Source: Malachius bipustulatus (Eukaryota > Arthropoda > Insecta > Coleoptera > Melyridae). Taken from it: DNA of 64,000 bases. Below, piece by piece: positions 1 through 10,095 of the stretch. The position numbers were made by a program, and so were the translations under genes. Position 1 is the first letter of the stretch; each line of letters begins with the position of its first letter. The stretch is taken from contig OU342636.1 of assembly GCA_910589415.1 (NCBI GenBank), forward strand, positions 6,058,437 through 6,122,436, given 5' to 3'. The notes beneath the pieces are model-generated. The model saw only the letters and a program-made list of their open reading frames with translations. It was not told the DNA's origin and made no database searches.

Positions 1-182
1 TCACGTCGTTTAAAAATTGATCTTGTGCCAAGCACATATAATCTTACGTGTTGATCGGGATTCGAACTCTACCTTCAGGTGGGTAAGTCAAAAGATCTGT
101 ACAAGACCTGAAAAAAAATTGAATGAAAACCTAATTTAAAAGAAACTCTGCTACAAACACTTGGATGAATAATAAAGTAAGG

Positions 183-389
183 TTACATTGCGTTCTTTTG
201 AAGAGCTTCTGAGTTTTTCGTTAATCGCAATCTTCTAGACTTCCTAGTCCTAGAGGTTCTTAATTTCTTAACATGCTTATTTTTATTTCTAACCATATTT
301 TTCCATTTTTTCGTTTTGCATCTTAAAACTTTGACTTGCAAAATTGTATTGCACAATAACAACATTCCGACAATGTACCACTTATTCAC
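183..389 (-). CDS. small basic ORF in the Gypsy 3' region (copy A)
   Basis: A 68-codon ORF lies beyond the polypurine tract, so inside the probable LTR. The product starts with a hydrophobic stretch (about residues 4-20, rich in Leu, Ile and Val) that could be a signal peptide or membrane anchor, followed by a strongly basic tail rich in Lys and Arg. Copy B has the same ORF with one residue changed. The copies are too young for conservation to mean selection. I recognise no family; it may be a chance ORF in LTR sequence. Confidence 0.2.
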   Translation of the reverse strand: MNKWYIVGMLLLCNTILQVKVLRCKTKKWKNMVRNKNKHVKKLRTSRTRKSRRLRLTKNSEALQKNAM

Positions 390-442
390 GGCTTCAAATT
401 GAAATACTTGAAATTATGAAAATCAGGAGCACAATAGTTATT

Positions 443-532
443 TACATTACAAGCTACGAAAGTTCACTTTTAGGTGTGAGGGGTATTTAAAAACTCCGAG
501 CACCTGAAAGAGCTTTCGTAGCGTGTAATGTA
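443..532. repeat. 90-bp imperfect palindrome in the Gypsy LTR (copy A)
   Basis: Arms at 443-462 and 513-532 are inverted repeats matching at 19 of 20 positions (TACATTACA-A/C-GCTACGAAAG). The central 50 bp holds a second short inverted pair, AGGTG/CACCT. The ends read TA/TA, so it could be a tiny mariner-like MITE (TA target) carried by the element, or a hairpin native to the LTR. The same structure occurs in copy B. Confidence 0.6.
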
Positions 533-544
533 TTAAACTTTTCA

Positions 545-557
545 TTCTCCCCTTGCC
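545..557 (-). promoter_or_regulatory. polypurine tract, copy A
   Basis: On the minus strand the sequence GGCAAGGGGAGAA directly precedes TGAAAA, the expected start of a 3' LTR. This is where plus-strand DNA synthesis would be primed in reverse transcription. The same tract sits at 3478-3490 in copy B, followed there by TGAAACG. Confidence 0.55.
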
Positions 558-816
558 ATATTGAACCACGGATTAAGAAGAAATTAGTAAAATAATACTG
601 TAACAATTTTTACTTAATTGTTCTTCGGGTTCGTTTATCGATTGGTAAAACTCAGATCTTATTTTCAACTAATTTAATAACATTTGACTATTTATTTTTA
701 TAACACCAAATAAGTACTACTTATCTATTTTCATTTATATTGCACCACTAATTACGGCTTATTCTTTTATCTGTCATTTTTCGGAGAGACGCCATCCAGA
801 CGGTTACTCCGGAAAC

Positions 817-1806
817 CTACGTCAGGGTCGCACCAGCTGCCGGCGCCTCTAATAGACCGCGGGCATTTGTGAGCGGAATCTCGTTACACTGCCCTCTCCT
901 TAAAGACCTTTCGTCCCGAAAGGTAGTCCTTTCCGGACGATGTAAATATCTGCAGGCTGATCCGTTTCTGCAGCTTGATGTCTGGTAGAAGTAGCAGTCA
1001 ATGGTCTTCTTTCCTCCGACCCTTCGGTTACAGCTGCACACCAGCACGTCAATCCCCGTATGTCGGAACAGGACCTCCAACATACTACGGACAAGACGCC
1101 AATCCAAATTATCCCTTCCATATGCCAATTTTGGTATCGCTAAGTTAGTCTCATTGCTGGCCACCATCACTTCCCTGAGTCTGGTGAGTGCATTCCATAA
1201 TACGTGGTAGGTAGGTTTTTCTTGTGACTTTTCTTTGATGACTAAGTGATAGATACTTCTTCTCACTCCACGTTCCACGTGCTCAATGCGTAGTGCGTCT
1301 CCTAACCGAGGGTTCTGCTTCCGTAGCTCATCAAGTTGGCCAAATTTTGCTCGGAAGACATTTGCGATTTCTCGGTACATCAGAAGGTCTCTTGCGACGC
1401 AATGAGCCAGGCTGTAATGCGAGGGTACTTCAAAAAGGCCACCGGGCTCCTCTCGAACCACACCAAACCGAGACCTATGTGTGCCTGAGTGCAAAGCCAT
1501 GAAGTCTTCGAATGAGCAGTCGTTGTCTCGTTTGATCACCCTGGCTTCTGCTGTCGGATCGTCATTGTCCCCAACATAAGGTGTTAATCGGTTGAAGTGG
1601 ACAACTCTTGGTTTTCCCCTGGGCTGCTTCTGGATTCTATATACCACATCGTTGATCCTTGCTAGCACTCGATATGGACCCTCCCACGACGACTGTAGTT
1701 TTGGTGATAGACCTCGACGTCGTTGAGGATTATGAAGCCAGACCATATCTCCGGGTTGATAGCCGCCTTCCTGCGCCTTGATGTCATGTTTCCAGAAATC
1801 CGCCAT
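817..1806 (-). pseudogene. Gypsy integrase C-terminus fused to a macrodomain and a CCCH zinc finger (copy A, 5'-truncated)
   Basis: The open frame gives 329 residues; about the first seven come from non-homologous flanking DNA. Residues 8-80 are the integrase C-terminal GPY/F module (WEGPYRVL near 41-48). Residues about 123-258 look like a macrodomain of the TARG1/OARD1 type: SLAHCV at 132-137, KPTY at 197-200, and a GRD segment at 230-232 before NLDW. Lys191 and Asp232 fall where that family has its catalytic Lys and Asp. The glycine-rich MGAG-like ligand loop instead reads MYREIA, so binding may be altered. Cys271, Cys279, Cys285 and His289 form a C-x7-C-x5-C-x3-H zinc finger, usually RNA-binding. 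Unlike copy B, the frame is continuous from integrase into the macrodomain. Lacking the rest of pol, this copy cannot act alone. Confidence 0.75.
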
Positions 1807-2932
1807 GCAATATACATGTTATTGGGGTCGAAGAATTCCTCAACTGATCAGGATATTCGGGTCTTTGAATGGATACTGAGCCACTGAGACAACATTAATT
1901 AGGTGATTGAATTTAGTAAATGCGCATCGCATTTACTATCTAATCAATGTAATAAACAGACTGATAAGTTTGAAAATATATCCCCCCCCCACAATCAATA
2001 GCAACTGTTCTAATAATTCCAATATTCATGAGGTAATTTTGGAATTTGTCAGAACTTTTAGATTGTCATTATACAGGGTGAGTCAATAGTGAGAGATCGG
2101 AACATTGCTATTCAACCGTACAAGATAAAACAAAATTTCAAACGCCATCCCAAATCGTTTGTTACTTTGCATATTTCAAAAATATTTTCAATTATACAGA
2201 GTGGACCATATTTTGCCTACACGTATCCATTTTTTTCTTCAAATAGAATCCCCTATATTTTATGACATATTCTTATTCGACTGTGAAATAGCTTTATGTC
2301 AACACATATTGTTTGACATTTAGGTGCGGCGTTGACATTTAAAAAAATGTTTTCAAAAAAATTCATCACATGCATGTATTTACTGAAAAGAATCCTCAGA
2401 ACATAGTTTTGCAGTTTTAAGATTGAAATTTGGTATCCACATGGAGAAAGCCAGGTCTATCATCGCGATATAATAAGATTGAGATCTACTATACAGGTGA
2501 GTCACAAATAACTGTCAAATTTTGCTTACTTCGGAAGGTCATAACTTCACTTTTTCAAATGACACACTCGGTATTTTTTTCCACAATTAGATCCACCTCT
2601 GATCTGACTACATTTTTTATCTAGTATGTCATATACCTAAAATGCACAGCATTGCTCTTATGGCGCTCATAGTTGCCGCTTTTGTCGTACTTCTGGGAAG
2701 CAAGCGTCCACGAGCGTACGCTCTTCATTTTGAAAATTATTTAATTCATTGCACTTCTGTAACGTTTTGTACCTCCGCAGACTGCCCTTTTAACATTGAT
2801 CTCGTTCATAAGTGAGGATTGCACAATATGGAACAGCACAGTAGAGTTTATAACTTCATACATTATTACAATATTCAGATAATTATTTATATTCTTTTGA
2901 ATCCGACCGTGAATTTAATATAAAAATCTATA
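1788..2932. other. AT-rich spacer between the Gypsy copies
   Basis: I see no convincing gene. It holds a run of nine C at about 1982-1990 and repeated relics resembling TACAGGGTGAGTCA (about 2073-2087 and, degenerate, about 2493-2506), plus a weaker TACAGAGTGGACC near 2196. Such motifs look like eroded ends of an insect DNA transposon or MITE, but no pair of terminal repeats could be matched up. Confidence 0.4.
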
Positions 2933-3115
2933 ATCACGTCGTTTAAAAATTGATCTTGTGCCAAGCACATATAATCTTCCGTGTTGATCGGGATTCGAAC
3001 TCTACCTTCAGGTGGGTAAGTCAAAAGATCTGTACAAGACCTGAAAAAAAATTGAATGAAAACCTAATTTAAAAGAAACTCTGCTACAAACACTTGGATA
3101 AATAATAAAGTAAGG

Positions 3116-3322
3116 TTACATTGCGTTCTTTTGAAGAGCTTCTGAGTTTTTCGTTAATCGCAATCTTCTAGACTTCCTAGTCCTAGAGGTTCTTAATTTC
3201 TTAACATGCTTATTTTTATTTCTAACCATATTTTTCCATTTTTTCGCTTTGCATCTTAAAACTTTGACTTGCAAAATTGTATTGCACAATAACAACATTC
3301 CGACAATGTACCACTTATTCAC
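3116..3322 (-). CDS. small basic ORF in the Gypsy 3' region (copy B)
   Basis: This 68-codon ORF is the counterpart of 183-389 and differs by one residue (Ala for Thr in the RCK/TKK segment). It is hydrophobic at the N-terminus and rich in Lys and Arg afterwards. It lies downstream of the polypurine tract in the probable LTR, which argues against a conventional gene. Confidence 0.2.
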   Translation of the reverse strand: MNKWYIVGMLLLCNTILQVKVLRCKAKKWKNMVRNKNKHVKKLRTSRTRKSRRLRLTKNSEALQKNAM

Positions 3323-3375
3323 GGCTTCAAGTTGAAATACTTGAAATTATGAAAATCAGGAGCACAATAGTTATT

Positions 3376-3465
3376 TACATTACAAGCTACGAAAGTTCAC
3401 TTTTAGGTGTGAGGGGTATTTAAAAACTCCGAGCACCTGAAAGAGCTTTCGTAGCGTGTAATGTA
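3376..3465. repeat. 90-bp imperfect palindrome in the Gypsy LTR (copy B)
   Basis: Arms at 3376-3395 and 3446-3465 carry the same one-mismatch inverted repeat as copy A. It ends about 12 bp from the presumed LTR start, so in this family it would sit at the outer edge of U3. Confidence 0.6.
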
Positions 3466-3477
3466 TTAAACGTTTCA

Positions 3478-3490
3478 TTCTCCCCTTGCC
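3478..3490 (-). promoter_or_regulatory. polypurine tract, copy B
   Basis: Minus-strand GGCAAGGGGAGAA is followed at once by TGAAACG, the proposed first bases of the 3' LTR (3477 downward). Confidence 0.6.
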
Positions 3491-3749
3491 ATATTGAACC
3501 ACGGATTAAGAAGAAATTAGTAAAATAATACTGTAACAATTTTTACTTAATTGTTCTTCGGGTTCGTTTATCGATTGGTAAAACTCAGATCTTATTTTCA
3601 ACTAATTTAATAACATTTGACTATTTATTTTTATAACACCAAATAAGTACTACTTATCTATTTTCATTTATATTGCACCACTAATTACGGCTTATTCCTT
3701 TATCTGTCATTTTTCGGAGAGACGCCATCCAGACGGTTACTCCGGAAAC

Positions 3750-4373
3750 CTACGTCAGGGTCGCACCAGCTGCCGGCGCCTCTAATAGACCGCGGGCATT
3801 TGTGAGCGGAATCTCGTTACACTGCCCTCTCCTTAAAGACCTTTCGTCCCGAAAGGTAGTCCTTTCCGGACGATGTAAATATCTGCAGGCTGATTCGTTT
3901 CTGCAGCTTGATGTCTGGTAGAAGTAGCAGTCAATGGTCTTCTTTCCTCCGACCCTTCGGTTAAAGCTGCACACCAGCACGTCAATCCCCGTATGTCGGA
4001 ACAGGACCTCCAACATACTACGGACAAGACGCCAATCCAAATTATCCCTTCCATATGCCAATTTTGGTATCGCTAAGTTAGTCTCATTGCTGGCCACCAT
4101 CACTTCCCTGAGTCTGGTGAGTGCATTCCATAATACGTGGTAGGTGGGTTTTTCTTGTGACTTTTCTTTGATGACTAAGTGATAGATACTTCTTCTCACT
4201 CCACGTTCCACGTGCTCAATGCGTAGTGCGTCTCCTAACCGAGGGTTCTGCTTCCGTAGCTCATCAAGTTGGCCAAATTTTGCTCGGAAGACATTTGTGA
4301 TTTCTCGGTACATCAGAAGGTCTCTTGCGACGCAATGAGCCAGGCTGTAATGCGAGGGTACTTCAAAAAAGGC
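3750..4373 (-). CDS. macrodomain plus CCCH zinc-finger accessory region of Gypsy copy B
   Basis: This is the same accessory module as in copy A: a TARG1/OARD1-like macrodomain, then a C-x7-C-x5-C-x3-H zinc finger and a basic tail. The open frame extends to 4400, but codons above about 4373 are out of register. It is in a different frame from the integrase because the T-run on the coding strand has six T here against five in copy A. Expression would therefore need its own start or a +1 shift. In known enzymes of this group the macrodomain removes ADP-ribose from proteins; a role here in countering host ADP-ribosylation is only an inference. The ligand loop is altered as in copy A. Confidence 0.7.
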   Translation of the reverse strand, partial: AFFEVPSHYSLAHCVARDLLMYREITNVFRAKFGQLDELRKQNPRLGDALRIEHVERGVRRSIYHLVIKEKSQEKPTYHVLWNALTRLREVMVASNETNLAIPKLAYGRDNLDWRLVRSMLEVLFRHTGIDVLVCSFNRRVGGKKTIDCYFYQTSSCRNESACRYLHRPERTTFRDERSLRRGQCNEIPLTNARGLLEAPAAGATLT

Positions 4374-6191
4374 CACCGGGCTCCTCTCGAACCACACCAA
4401 ACCGAGACTTATGTGTGCCTGTGTGCAAAGCCATGAAGTCTTCGAATGAGCAGTCGTTGTCTCGTTTGATCACCCTGGCTTCTGCTGTCGGATCGTCATT
4501 GTCCCCAACATAAGGTGTTAATCGGTTGAAGTGGACAACTCTTGGTTTTCCCCTGGGCTGCTTCTGGATTCTATATACCACATCGTTGATCCTTGCTAGC
4601 ACTCGATATGGACCCTCCCACGACGACTGTAGTTTTGGTGATAGACCTCGACGTCGTTGAGGATTATGAAGCCAGACCATATCTCCGGGTTGATAGCCGC
4701 CTTCCTGCGCCTTGATGTCATAAGCCTCCTTCATTCGGTCGCTAGCACCCTGTATATGAACTCGTACTCGTTCGTGCATATCGTCCATCTTCTTGCGGAG
4801 CTCGCTGACGTAGTCCTCTCCAGCAACCTCTGATCCGGGAGGGCACCCAAACTGCAAGTCGCAAGGCAACCTCAATTCTCGTCCCATTACGATCTTCGCC
4901 GGTGTTTGGCCCGTGGTTTCGTGTACGGCAGATCTGTAGGCTAACAGAAAGAGGTGCAGACATTTGTCCCAAACTCTTTGGTGGTCAGAGACAACCTTTG
5001 ATAAATATCGGTTCATAGTGCGGTTCATGCGTTCCACCATTCCATCAGATTGCGGATGCAAGGCAGTTGTTCTTGTCTTGCGTATACCCAGAAGTCTGCA
5101 GATATTTTGAAACAGGTTGGACTCAAAATTTCTACCCTGGTCGGAATGAAGCTCCAAAGGCACTCCAAATCGACAGACCCATTCTTTTACTAATACTTCT
5201 GCGATCGTCACAGCCTCCTGATTCGGCAACGCATACGCTTCGACCCATTTGCTAAAATAATCCATAACGACCACGATGTACTTGTTCCCCGCCTCGCTTT
5301 CCGGGAACGGTCCAGCTACATCGATTGCGATTCTCTCAAATGGGCTGCCTACGGTGTACTGCTTCATTGGGGCTCTCTTCCGCCTCTGGGGTCCATTGCT
5401 CGCTGCACAGGTAACGCATTTTCTGCACCAATCTTTCACGTCTTCCTTGCTGTTAACCCAGTAGAAGCGTTCTCTTAACTTGCCCAGCGTCTTCGCCACT
5501 CCAAGATGTCCGCCGGATGCGCCGTTATGCATTTCCCTGAGTACTTCAGCGACACGATTGTTAGGGACTATAATCTGCTTACGCTTCTCCCTGCCGTCTT
5601 CTCCTTCTAGGATGCGTTTCAGTATTCCATCATGGAGTATGATGGAATCCCACTGTGCCCAGTAGCACTTTACAGCCGGGGAATGTCGTGCTACCTGTTG
5701 CCAAGCTGGTCTATGGCCTGCTCTCTTCCAAGCCATCACAAGTCCTAAGACAGGGTCACCTTCTTGGTCTACTTCAATTGCTGCTAGTTGCCAGTTGTCA
5801 GACACAACCGTTGTTCTTCTGCAGAGAACAGACTCTTTTTCTTCAGCTCGCTGGCTGTGTTTGCAGTCCGGAGGACAAGGTCTTCTGGACAAGGCGTCAG
5901 CATTCCCATGGATCTTCCCGGCACGATGCTCTGTGTCGAAGTCGAATTCCTGTAGCCTTTCGATCCATCTGGCTACCTGTCCTTCCGGGTTCTTGAATTG
6001 TAGTAGCCATTTGAGAGCTGCGTGGTCGGTCCTGAGGAGGAAGTTCCTTCCATAGAGGTATTTATAGAAGTGTTCTACCGACTTCACGACTGCCAAGAGT
6101 TCTCTGCGAGTCACACAATAATTCCGTTCTGGCTTGGATAAAGTTTTACTGAAATACCCGATAACCCTTTCTTGGCCTCCCTGTATTTGTA
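4363..6191 (-). pseudogene. Gypsy pol, RNase H C-terminal part and integrase (copy B)
   Basis: After the RNase H break the frame continues with RNase H tail motifs (TDHAALKWLL, then HGNADALSRRP). The integrase follows, with an HHCC zinc domain (GGHLGVAKTL, then CRKC-VTCAA), the catalytic triad Asp (AIDVAGPF), Asp (HSDQGRNF) and Glu (VERMNRTMNRYL), and the C-terminal GPY/F module. The frame stops at 4363 just before the macrodomain. The open frame extends to 6315 on the upstream side, but those codons are out of register with RNase H. Apart from the two frame breaks the integrase looks intact, so the copy is young. Confidence 0.85.
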
Positions 6192-7943
6192 TCCTACGTT
6201 GCTGGCATCTGTGTCTAAGATGAACCGCCCCTCGGGCAAGGGATAACTCAAAACCGGAGCGTTGATCAAAGCAGTTTTCAGTTGTTGAAAGGATTCTTGA
6301 CATTCTCCATCCCATTGGAATCGCCTCTCTCCTTCCGTTAACCTAGTTAACGGCTTTGCGATTTTAGCAAATCCTGGAACATATCGGCGGTAATAGGTAC
6401 AGAGACCGAGGAAACTTCTGAGTTCATGTTTGTTTCCAGGTACGGGCCATTCTTTCACTGATGCAACTTTTTGCTTATCCACTGCCACACCTCTATCAGA
6501 GACTATATGTCCAAGGTACTGCACCTCCTTTTGAAACAGATGATATTTCTTTAGACTCAGTTGTAGACCAGAACCGCGTAATCTCTGGAACACCTCTTCC
6601 AGATTTTTCAAGTGGTCTTCAAATGTCTTCCCCACCACAATAATGTCATCCAGATATACCAAACAGGTATTCCAGGATAGTCCGTTCAGCACCATCTCCA
6701 TTAGCCTTTCGAAGGTAGCTGGAGCATTGCATAACCCGAAGGGCATTACATTAAATTGATACAGCCCCGAGCCGACAGTGAAAGCCGTTTTCTCCTTGTC
6801 GTCAGGATCCATTTCAACCTGCCAGTACCCACTCTTCAGATCCAAAGTTGAGAAGAATTTTGACCCAGCTAGCGTGTCTATGGTGTCATCTATGCGAGGA
6901 AGGGGATAGCTGTCCTTCTTCGTTACGTTATTCAACTGACGATAATCGACACAGAATCTTGTTGAGCCATCCTTCTTCTTTACCAGGACAACTGGCGAAA
7001 CCCATGGACTATTGGAAGGTTCAATCACCCCTTCTTTTTCCATCTCTTGGATGATCCGATTTGCTTCCTCCCTCTTAGCTATTGGCAATCGTCTGGCTGT
7101 CTGTCGGATAGGCTGAGCGTCACCAGTGTTGATCTTGTGCTTAACAATCATCGTTCTTCCTTTCTTTCCTTGACCCAAGTCAAAGATGTCCTCATATTTG
7201 TAGAGCAAATTCTTCAGTTTTAACTTCTGCTCCTTTCCAAAATTCTCCGATGCGTCCGCCAATAATTTCAGCAGCTCCCTGGAGTTTGTCGTCTTTACAC
7301 GATCTTCCACCACGACTTTCCGAACAATGGAGGAAACTGTAGTTCCTTGACCCAGAACTATACCTCTCTTCAATGTCAGAGGGTAGTCGTTGACATTTGC
7401 CACCCTCACAGGTATGTTCTCGTCAGCATGCGAAAGACTTTTCGCAACTACTACACCACGTCCAATTTCGTTGTCGTGAATTCTGGGTTCCACCATTATT
7501 ATGCTGTTATGGTCGCATTTGTGTTCTAGCTGGCCTCTCACAATTACTTCACTTCGTTCTGGAATCGATGCATCTTCGGCTAACATGACTCGTACTGCTT
7601 TCTCGTTCTTTCCATGCAATACCAATTCTTCATCATCGATTCGTAGAACGCCGCGCTTAAGATCCAACTCGAAGTCGTTCGAATTCATGATGTCCATTCC
7701 GAGGATTACCTCATCTTCTATTACTGCTACCAATGCTTGATGTTTGAAGGACTTGCCGCCGATTGTAAGTGTGATGTTGGCCTCACCGTGAACTTCCGCT
7801 GGTTTTCCTGTAGCTGTTCGTAGGCGCCATCTTGTTGGTTTAATCCTCACTGCAGGTGTTATAATGTCGGGGCGAACTATTGTTTTAGTTGCACCTGTGT
7901 CCAGCAGCAGCGCCCTCAATTTACCGTCAACAAAACCATCCAC
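6192..7943 (-). pseudogene. Gypsy pol, protease, reverse transcriptase and start of RNase H (copy B)
   Basis: An aspartic protease with the active-site DTGA is at residues 15-18. The RT follows, with LDLKSGYWQV near 367-376, PFGLCNAPATF near 401-411 and the catalytic YLDD at 430-433. RNase H begins with LDTDASN near 577-582 and is then lost: about 20 bp that should encode the next conserved segment appear deleted near 6192, throwing the downstream part into another frame. The open stretch begins at a GTG, so the true start of the protease region is probably by frameshift from gag. The products would copy element RNA into DNA in cytoplasmic particles. This copy should not be autonomous. Confidence 0.85.
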
Positions 7944-7949
7944 TATGAT

Positions 7950-8400
7950 GCTGTTGGACTGATGTCGGAGAGAGGCAACTCTTGCGTGTTTCTTGGGGGC
8001 ATACTGATGGCAGGTCGATGATTGCCCCTTCTCATCGACCCTTCCTAGTTTTCCGACGGCTTCAATTCCTCGTATTCAAGGTCCAAACTACCTTGAATTT
8101 CCCGAACTCGAACTTGGTTTCTCGAGACTTGTTTAGCTGCTTCAAATTCCAGTGCACGAGTCAAGGCGTCAATCAACGTCACTGGACGAGCTAAAGTTAA
8201 GGCTTGTCCCATATCCGCGTCACGGAGGCCATCGAGGAATGATTGAACGGCTAAACGCTCCAGAATATTCTCAGGGGTTCCCGGGTAAGCCCTATTATAT
8301 TCTTCCAGTTACGCGAACTTTCTGGCCTCTCCCATTAGGACAGTCGGCCAGTACAATACTTCTTCTTCGGATTTATGGCCTTGAGCTTTTTCCAGACTAT
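7950..8400 (-). pseudogene. gag remnant of Gypsy copy B
   Basis: Minus-strand translation shows a capsid-like C-terminal stretch (LAVQSFLDGLRDADMGQAL, then TLIDALTRALEFEAAKQ), preceded by one in-frame stop at about 8310. The last codons overlap the start of the protease region in a different frame, as usual for gag-pol. The N-terminal half of gag is missing, and no CCHC zinc knuckle lies between this stretch and the protease, so an internal deletion is likely. Confidence 0.65.
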
Positions 8401-9355
8401 TTAGCCGGATGGTACTTCATGAATAGAATGAAAGTATACACAGTTCACATATTAAAAACGCACTAGGTGGCCATGAACTTTTGTTTTTAGGTTTACAAAA
8501 ATGAAAACTCCCTAGATCTCGATTGACAATATCAGCTGATCGAGATATTAAAGGTTAAGTAAACACTGACATTTGTCAAATCACTCAAAGTGTCTCAGCT
8601 GATTAACAGCCTTGTTGTCTAATTGAAGTTTTAGTACTAGGATATCTATCTAGAATGATTTTTTACTCTGATCAATTTTTCTCAAACTGACAAATAAAAT
8701 TATTAAATTTTTGACATTTTAAATTTCAAAAGAGCAAAATGACGAAAATAATATCTTTAAGATGAATAAATCCGCATTTAGAAAGCATTTCAATGATTAA
8801 GATCCAGAAAGTACAAAATTGAGCAAACATTTAAGTCATTCTGAAGGTGAAATATATTTGGAATGTAAGTATTGAGTATGTGTATCTCGATCTGCTAAAT
8901 TGCTGGTAACATAGACCTAGAATATAATGGACGAACCCTTGAGACTAAAATTTGTTGCCAACCAAAGTTAGGCAACCATACATACAAGTATAAGGGTAAA
9001 GCGACGAATTCAATTCAACAAAACAAATTCAAACAAAGAATAATCAAAAATTCCGCATTCTTGGTGTTTTTTGAGCGATAGAACAATAATTAATGTTAAT
9101 ATTATTATCTGACATTAGTATAAATAAATAAATATTTATTACTGGCCTTGTATGGAAATTGTAGGTGTATAACAAATAGATTTGATTTTAATATCCGTAC
9201 TGGTTAAAAGCATATTTACATATATTTACTCTAAATACCTTCTCTGTTGATTTAAAATTTAATATTAATGATGGTCCAGTCTTGTGCAGCTTATAATAAT
9301 TGTGTAAATCGTGTATCAAAATTATAATTGTAATAAATAGTTATTCTATTATTCT
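8401..9355. other. AT-rich region without recognised genes
   Basis: No long ORF, RNA gene or terminal repeat is recognised. It separates the minus-strand Gypsy remnant from the plus-strand LTR. It may be host intergenic DNA or an eroded transposon. Confidence 0.4.
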
Positions 9356-9474
9356 TGTAACGAATTCCGAGGCATTCGTAGTTAATTATTATTTATTTTA
9401 ATTAATCGAGGGGTTTTATCAGAAGGATTCAGTTTTTACAGCGGTGATTAGCAGCTTATCTCGCCGGCACCGGC

Positions 9475-9482
9475 TATATAAG
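9475..9482 (+). promoter_or_regulatory. TATA box of the plus-strand LTR
   Basis: TATATAAG lies about 120 bp inside the LTR, a normal position for an LTR promoter. Transcription would start about 25-30 bp downstream. Confidence 0.7.
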
Positions 9483-10089
9483 CAGACCCAACGGAGATGC
9501 AGGTCAGATGGATCCGAGGAACTGACTCGAGAACCACTCTCCCTCCCGGTGTACTGAGCTAGGAGGTCTACAGCAGGAGGCATGTAATGAGTGCACTCCG
9601 TCTACAGTAGCCGGCTACAGCAGGACGATGGAATGAGCCGAGCATAGCTGTAACTGGACGTCGGGAGGTCGATGAGAGTGAACTGAGCTCTTATCGACTG
9701 CCGTTCGTAACAAGGAGTCAACCGGGGCTGTATTGAAGTCCCGGCGGATTCTCTCAGGCAACGCCTGGCCTGTATTGAGGGCCAGGTAAACCAGACGTCG
9801 GATCGCTATGTAATGAGTGGTCGATCCGGCAATCCCGTCACGACGCGTATTCTGGAGGCAACGGCAGCGGCAGATGCGACACACAATGTGCCGTGGTTAG
9901 AGGGATACTGATGCAGCAGAGCTAGAGGTGAAACGTCCGTCTAATCGACCAATTAACAGAGGTGCGTGCACCGAGGCGATATCTTTCGCCAATCAGAGGG
10001 GCTGCCGTGAACGAGAGCCGGCCCACATTGTTCAGGATTCGACAATATTAATTTAATAGGTACAGATATGTGTAAATATCGTTATTGTA

Positions 10090-10095
10090 AATAAA
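10090..10095 (+). promoter_or_regulatory. polyadenylation signal of the plus-strand LTR
   Basis: AATAAA is followed by a T-rich stretch (GGTTTTATTATTCT), as expected near the R/U5 border. Confidence 0.55.

Larger units (their letters stand above)
1..1787 (-). mobile_element. Ty3/Gypsy retrotransposon copy A, 3' part only
   Basis: This stretch is a direct repeat of 2933-4721 with only scattered base differences, so the two copies are recent. On the minus strand it runs from the integrase C-terminus through a macrodomain/CCCH coding region into a polypurine tract and the probable 3' LTR. Similarity to copy B stops sharply after the shared GATGTCAT at 1780-1787, so this copy lacks gag, protease, RT and most of the integrase. 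The left limit is outside the window. Either the 5' part was lost by recombination or the element was truncated at another breakpoint; no target duplication can be checked. Confidence 0.85.
2933..8400 (-). mobile_element. Ty3/Gypsy retrotransposon copy B, internally damaged
   Basis: Read on the minus strand the order is gag remnant, protease, RT, RNase H, integrase, macrodomain plus CCCH finger, polypurine tract, probable 3' LTR. This order (integrase after RNase H) is diagnostic of Ty3/Gypsy. Visible damage: an in-frame stop and missing 5' part in gag, no CCHC knuckle left before the protease, a short deletion in RNase H near 6192, and a one-base frame change at 4363-4371. No 5' LTR is recognised above 8400. 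Similarity to copy A begins at 2933, but the true LTR end may lie slightly to either side. Confidence 0.85.

Noticed and set aside
55..100. tRNA-like TTCGAAT motif (minus strand), repeated near 2990
   Set aside because: The flanking bases do not pair as a T-stem and no acceptor, D or anticodon arms are visible.
9615..9884. Minus-strand 89-codon ORF in the plus-strand LTR
   Set aside because: Antisense ORF in the GC-rich R/U5 part of the LTR, without recognisable motifs.
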